64,000 nucleotides of DNA from Anisodus tanguticus (Eukaryota; Streptophyta; Magnoliopsida; Solanales; Solanaceae). The notes under the pieces were generated by a model. The model was not told the origin of the DNA. It made no database searches and was given only the letters and a program-made list of their open reading frames with translations. A program made the translations under genes and the position numbers. This document shows, in pieces, positions 59,552 through 64,000 of the stretch; position 1 is the first letter of the stretch, and each line of letters starts with the position of its first letter. The stretch spans positions 15,736,001-15,800,000 of the forward strand of contig CM067541.1 of the NCBI GenBank assembly GCA_034509755.1. The letters run 5' to 3'.

Positions 59552-60590
59552 TTCATTTGCCTCACTAGAGTATGATTGGGATCAGCGCTTAGCCGGTAGA
59601 TAGTTATCTTTGGGAGGATCACTATTATGTCAAGGTGAGACCAAGCAAAACAATTTAAGTTAGTTGTTAAATAATACAAAAAAGCACTCTTGAGCTTGAG
59701 CGAGAGCTCCGAGCCTAGGTATACCTTCTTTTCAGGATATTCTTCAAAAAAACGTTACACTCTCTAGTTCCTCTATAGTCGAATCTACAGAGTTCTTGTC
59801 TGATAGAAAAATGAAACCTTTCAGGATGATTTGATTAAGATATTCTTCTTCCGCAAGTTGTTCCTTCCTCTATCCGACATTTTGTTTGAGCATAGAAATT
59901 GTGATTGTTATTAATTCGCCTTTCATTTTTAGGAACCATTACTGGCAATGCATCTTTCAGTTGAGAACAACCGTTGTCTCCCCTAATTTCCCCGATCCCC
60001 CAAGGGGTGGGGAATTTGACCTTCTAGTGATAAGTTGAAGGAACTACCTGCATTGCATGCAACCAGAGCCTCCCAAGTATTGCATTATATGTCATGTCTC
60101 CGGATATGACGTCGAAGGTTGTGAGTTGTTTCATGCTATCGGCGTGAACCACCAATTCAACTTCCCTTTTGTCAACTCGTTGGACATGTTGAATCTTACC
60201 AGCACCTTTGTCACGGGGGTGATTGATTCATCCATCTGTATTTCTTTCAGGACCCGCAGCTGGATGATGTTAATGAACTCCCTAAATCGACCAAAATATT
60301 CTTATTAAAATATTTATTAATTTTCAAGGATATTACCAAGGCCTCATTATGAGGCAAAATAAAGTTTCGCAGTCCTTGCTAGAGAATTTGATGTCCTGAC
60401 TCTCCATGGGCTCCCGCCCGTGGATCTTGGTTGTGACAGAGATTTTGGACTTTCTCACTAATGAATATGTGATCTTGTTGATCACCTTCGTATCGAAGAT
60501 CATAATGATAGTGTGAATAGAATGAGGCGTCTGACTCGGTCTCTGCCCAGCATTCCTACTTAGGTTGATCTTTTCTCGGTCACTGATGTA
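59552..60590 (-). pseudogene. Protease region of the Tat element, decayed
   Basis: Minus-strand frames between 60308 and 59920 give IDIILLRVLKEIQMDESITP, NMSNELTKGKLN and YNAILGRLWLHAMQVVPSTY followed by HQKVKFPTP-like residues, the flap and end of a Tat aspartic protease. The catalytic DTG is not clear. Bases 59552-59900 have little identifiable coding sequence. Confidence 0.65.
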
Positions 60591-61985
60591 CTATCTCAAG
60601 TTCCCTATGCATAACAACTGGGCTGCTTCGATCCTTAGGTTACCGTAATCCTCTGTGGTGTGACAGTGTGTGCTATGAAAATGGAACCACAACTCCGTGT
60701 TTCCTTTCTCTGGGTTGGTGCGCACGCATCCAAAAACCTGGCTTCTTTTATGGTTTTCATCACCGCCACTAACTCGGTTTCCTTTATGCTGAAATTTTGA
60801 TCGGATAGCTTTAGGGGACCAGTTCCCTTTGATATGGATCCTTGTACTTGTCGGGGGCCTCATTCCACGAAACCTTTATGGTTCCTGGTGTTACCCCGGT
60901 TCATCTATGTACCCGAGAATCTCCTAGTGTCATATGACTCAAATCATCCACCGCTCGCTGCACCAGCACTGTATCCTTGATCTGGCCTTCTCGGGGGCGG
61001 TGCCCGTGTATGTCATCATTGCCACACACTGGTCTTCCTCAATCAACATTTTGGCTCTGTATCTGAGGTTTATTTCACTCCATGTTTTTACCGGGAATTC
61101 CTTCAGGCTTTTCTTCAGCTTTCTGGAAGCGTTTGAACTTCCTGGGTTCAACCCATCTACGAATGCGGCTGCTGCCCAATCTTCTGAGATAGATGGTAAT
61201 AACATTTTTTCCATTTGAAACCTATCCACGAAACATCGCAGCAACTCATCCCCTCGTTACTTTATTTCAAATTTGTCTTGTTTGTGTGTTTCTACCCTTA
61301 GGACCCCTGCGTGAACCTTGACAAAGATATATGCAAGAGTAGCAACACAATCAATGGAATTTTCAGGTAAGTGAGTATACCAGGAGAGCGCTCCCTTTAT
61401 AAGCGTTTGACAATTTTTTTTTCAGCATAACAAAATTGATTTTGTTCTATTTGAGATCGTGCCCGGTCACAACCGCCTCGAAAGTCATGATATGCTATTC
61501 GGGATCCGTTTTGCCATCATATTTTGGTACGTTGGGCATTTTGAATTTTTTTTTGGGATTGGGACGGAGGCTACACTTTCTGGATATGGTAAAACCCCAT
61601 ACTGCCTGGCCCCTATGCCTTTTATGATAGGCGGTGCCCCGGGTATTTGGCTCATCTGCTCGTTTATTTCTTTTTCCACTCGATGTAATCCCTCCGTAAA
61701 TGACTCCACTCCATTCTTCTTCTTGCGGCTTCGGGGGAAGGCCGAGGTCCTTTCCCCTATAAGTGGCTCTCATCCTACGCAACTTTCATTTTGTGCTTCA
61801 AGGGGGATTGTTTCGAGGTCTTTTTCGCACACACCCGACCCGATTCGACTAACCGCCCTAATGAGTCCCGGTTCTAGAATAATCCAACTAACTATAGCGA
61901 AATCCGGCGATAACGCTTCCATACGCAACATCATTTCATTTTGTGCTCCCAAGACAGCCGCGATTGTTTTCTTAGAGAGAGATCC
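60591..61985 (-). pseudogene. Gag of the Tat element, decayed
   Basis: Minus-strand frames give LGAQNEMMLRMEALSPDFAI (61950-61890), MPNVPKYDGKTDPE (near 61500-61540), PSISEDWAAAAFVDGLNPGS, FPVKTWSEINLRYRAKMLIE (61220-61060) and TELWFHFHSTHCHTTEDYGN with LRIEAAQLL, the last being the typical CxFHxxxGHxT box near the end of Tat gag. Stops and shifts separate them. The N-terminal end lies at the junction with the next LTR. Confidence 0.75.
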
Positions 61986-64000
61986 TCAAATAATATTTGT
62001 CAACATAGAGTACAATGTAAAGCTTTGGATCAAAGGAGCTTTCCAAACAGCTACGCAGGAACCTAAACCGGAGGATCACCAAACTGAGCACCTGCACCTG
62101 CGGGCATGAATGCAGCCCCCCGAGGAAAGGGGGTCAGGACGAAATAATGTACCGAGTATGTAAACATGAAATACTACAAATGAGATCATAAGTAGCCAAT
62201 GGATAGCAAGAGATCAGTATAAAAAATCAGGATTCAAATCCAACTGTACCATAACAATAGAAGTCAGTTGCTTTATAAAAATGAGAGTCATGTCAAGAAA
62301 ACATGAGTGCCTGTCCATATACATATATATATATATCTGTAACGTAACCCGACCCACTAGTGCGGGACTCGGTGGAATCATATCATAACCCGGCCCATAC
62401 TGGGACTCGGTAAAGTCATATCTCATCTATGGATCCATCCTACGTAACCCGACCCTCTAGTGAGGGTCTCGGTGAAAAATGCAAGGCTGTGCATGAACGT
62501 AACCCGGCCCGGGACTCGGTGAGGTGAAGTAGTAACACTTAGCACGAGTAGATATCATGAGTAACCATATGCAAGTAAAAATTATCATTTGACTCTCAAT
62601 AAAATCATTATAATAATGTCATAATAAACTATTTGCTGAAAAATCATAGGCACTTCTCATAACAATCCTCTTTAGGAATTAAACTGTATAAGAATCAAGT
62701 ACGTCCGCCATACCTTCCTTAAACAAAAATCATGCCAAAGAAAGAAGGAATAGTTCACATACCTCTTAGACGAACTAATCAACTCTATATTAGAGTACGT
62801 ATCGATTTAGAACTTCAACCTATAATAATGGTAATATGTTCGTCAATTCTATGATCACTAGCATACTTTATATCGAATAACGACTTCTTATTCTATAAAA
62901 ATTCGGGCAGCACTTCCCCTGTTTATACATGTTTCCACAACTTTCAAACGAGGCTAATAACATCAATAAACAAGCACCAATTAAGGGCACAACCAAAACA
63001 ACAATAAAGGGAATTTACACACCCACTTCTCATGTAAATTTAGCCTCTTAATCCACCTTAAAAACAGCCCACAAACACAGTCCATGTTCCAACAACAACG
63101 AGGGTAGAATGTGAAGCCTTTCTACACCCTTATTCCTTTAGGACTTACATTAGCAATTACCACACTTAAACATGCATAATGGTGACTAAATTTTCAGAAT
63201 TATAACACCACAAAACAGTCCCTAAAACAGTCCATATACATCACAACATATCCAACAATTTCATGCAATTTCTTGACCACAACATGTCATAATTCCATAA
63301 CTCTTACCTTAATTCCTATAATCCAATTTCGTATTTCAATACTTCCATATAACTAATTCCAACTAAATCTCAATGTTTCCTTTCAATTTCATCATGCAAT
63401 TAGTGATAATAATAACAATAATAACCAACGAATCCAACAACACCAAAATTTGTCCCAAATTGGCAACTAGACCAAAATTGTCACATGCAATGCTTAAATT
63501 CTAATTTTTTCTTAACACAAATTCATTACCTTAATTCTAACAACATGCATTCCAATTATATCACAGAAAGAAGAATTTTTATACCTCAAATTCGTCCAAA
63601 ACAGTCCGCAATTTTCTGCCCACTGTTTGTCCGAAAATCCCCACTGTTTTCGTATTTCTTTCCCTTTTTTGTTCACTTCTTCAACTCCAATTGACATGCA
63701 AGTGTTCTACAATGTTAAGCCATCATCCCTGCACGTTTTTCTTCCAAAATTTCATCCCAAAAATTCGAAATTTCTGGGCTACAATTTCAGCCAGCAGTGG
63801 TTGTTTTTGCCACTGTTTTTGGTGTTGTTTTGTTTCTAATTTTTGGTGAAAAATGTAGTCTAGGAAGAGAAGGTAAAAATCTTAAATTGGGTATGGGTGG
63901 AGGGTCTTTTTGGCTGAGCTTGGAGGAGAGAATGAGAAATTTTTTTGGTTAAGTTTAGAAAGAAGACGAAGAGGTAAGTGTAGGTTTATAAAAAAAAAAT
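61986..64000 (-). repeat. Chromovirus LTR, runs off the window
   Basis: CACCTGCGGGCATGAATGCA (62092) and TGTACCGAGTATGTAAACAT (62150) match the order of words in the LTR at 1207-3315, so both belong to one family in the same orientation. The GGGTCGTGACA terminus is absent, so the left edge is truncated at the Tat junction. A repeat of TAACCCG(A/G)CCC...GGGACTCGGTG lies at 62342-62525. The rest shows no gene; its short ORFs are unlikely to be real. Confidence 0.7.
62342..62525. repeat. Short repeat CGTAACCCG-CCC ... GACTCGGTG
   Basis: Units beginning at 62342, 62384, 62442 and 62499 share (CG)TAACCCG(A/G)CCC and G(G)ACTCGGTG, with variable spacing. Confidence 0.8.

Larger units (their letters stand above)
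53560..61985 (-). mobile_element. Tat-lineage Ty3/gypsy element with antisense ORF, 5' truncated
   Basis: From right to left on the minus strand the order is gag (61975-60591), protease (60308-59920), reverse transcriptase (59551-58809), RNase H (58808-58293), non-coding spacer, an antisense ORF on the plus strand (54440-57152), purine tract and a 3' LTR (about 54039-53560). The YIDDMLVKS box and the antisense ORF place it in the Tat group. The integrase is missing and the 5' LTR and leader are replaced by a chromovirus LTR after 61985. Many stops make it non-functional. Confidence 0.82.

Noticed and set aside
61459..62109. 216-codon plus-strand ORF
   Set aside because: It is antisense to recognisable Tat gag and crosses the junction with the next LTR.

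Overview
The window is nuclear DNA from a flowering plant, almost certainly Solanaceae. It is AT-rich, its two intact genes are split by plant-type introns, and the repeats match families common in Solanaceae: chromovirus LTRs ending in GGGTCGTGACA, Tat-type Ty3 elements, RTE LINEs with a TTG-rich tail, and MULEs carrying a Ulp1-like protease. Genus is not decided by the sequence. Most of the window is transposable-element debris, much of it nested.

Only two genes look intact. A four-exon gene for 60S ribosomal protein eL34 lies on the minus strand (11970-13617) with telo-box and site II motifs upstream. A three-exon R2R3-MYB gene of subgroup 1 lies on the plus strand (43351-45099), with a short uORF and a G-box/ABRE core upstream. 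A broken tau-class glutathione S-transferase pseudogene (10532-11307) sits beside the eL34 gene.

Layout: 186-8861 is a decayed Ty1/copia element with 221-bp LTRs, split at 1207-7595 by a minus-strand chromovirus whose far end is an inverted copy of its own LTR terminus. 8.9-14.9 kb holds the GST pseudogene and eL34. 14.9-16.8 kb is a cluster of small elements: a SINE, a long-armed foldback element, a second SINE and a Stowaway-like MITE. About 18.4-33.3 kb is a large degraded MULE with a transposase on the plus strand and a converging DUF1985/Ulp1-protease gene on the minus strand. Its introns and spacers are filled with a TTGTTGCAACAA-type repeat. It is itself invaded by a solo Tat-like LTR and another LTR, and contains a 460-bp duplication plus a long CCT/CTT tract.

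33.9-34.3 kb is a complete TRIM; 36.2-37.3 kb is a truncated copia LTR; 38.7-41.0 kb is an RTE LINE; 43-45 kb is the MYB gene. 45957-52357 is a full-length minus-strand copia element flanked by GTTGT, with very similar 1.1-kb LTRs around a decayed interior. About 53.5-62.0 kb is a minus-strand Tat-lineage Ty3 element with an antisense ORF, lacking a recognisable integrase and its 5' LTR. 62.0-64.0 kb is a chromovirus LTR running off the window.

I found no self-contained new biological system. The most unusual signals are the TTGTTGCAACAA filler of the MULE, the foldback end of the nested chromovirus, the copia element whose LTRs look much younger than its coding region, and the G-rich-strand (CCCCCT)n run. 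Domain calls were made by eye; identities and ages were not computed.
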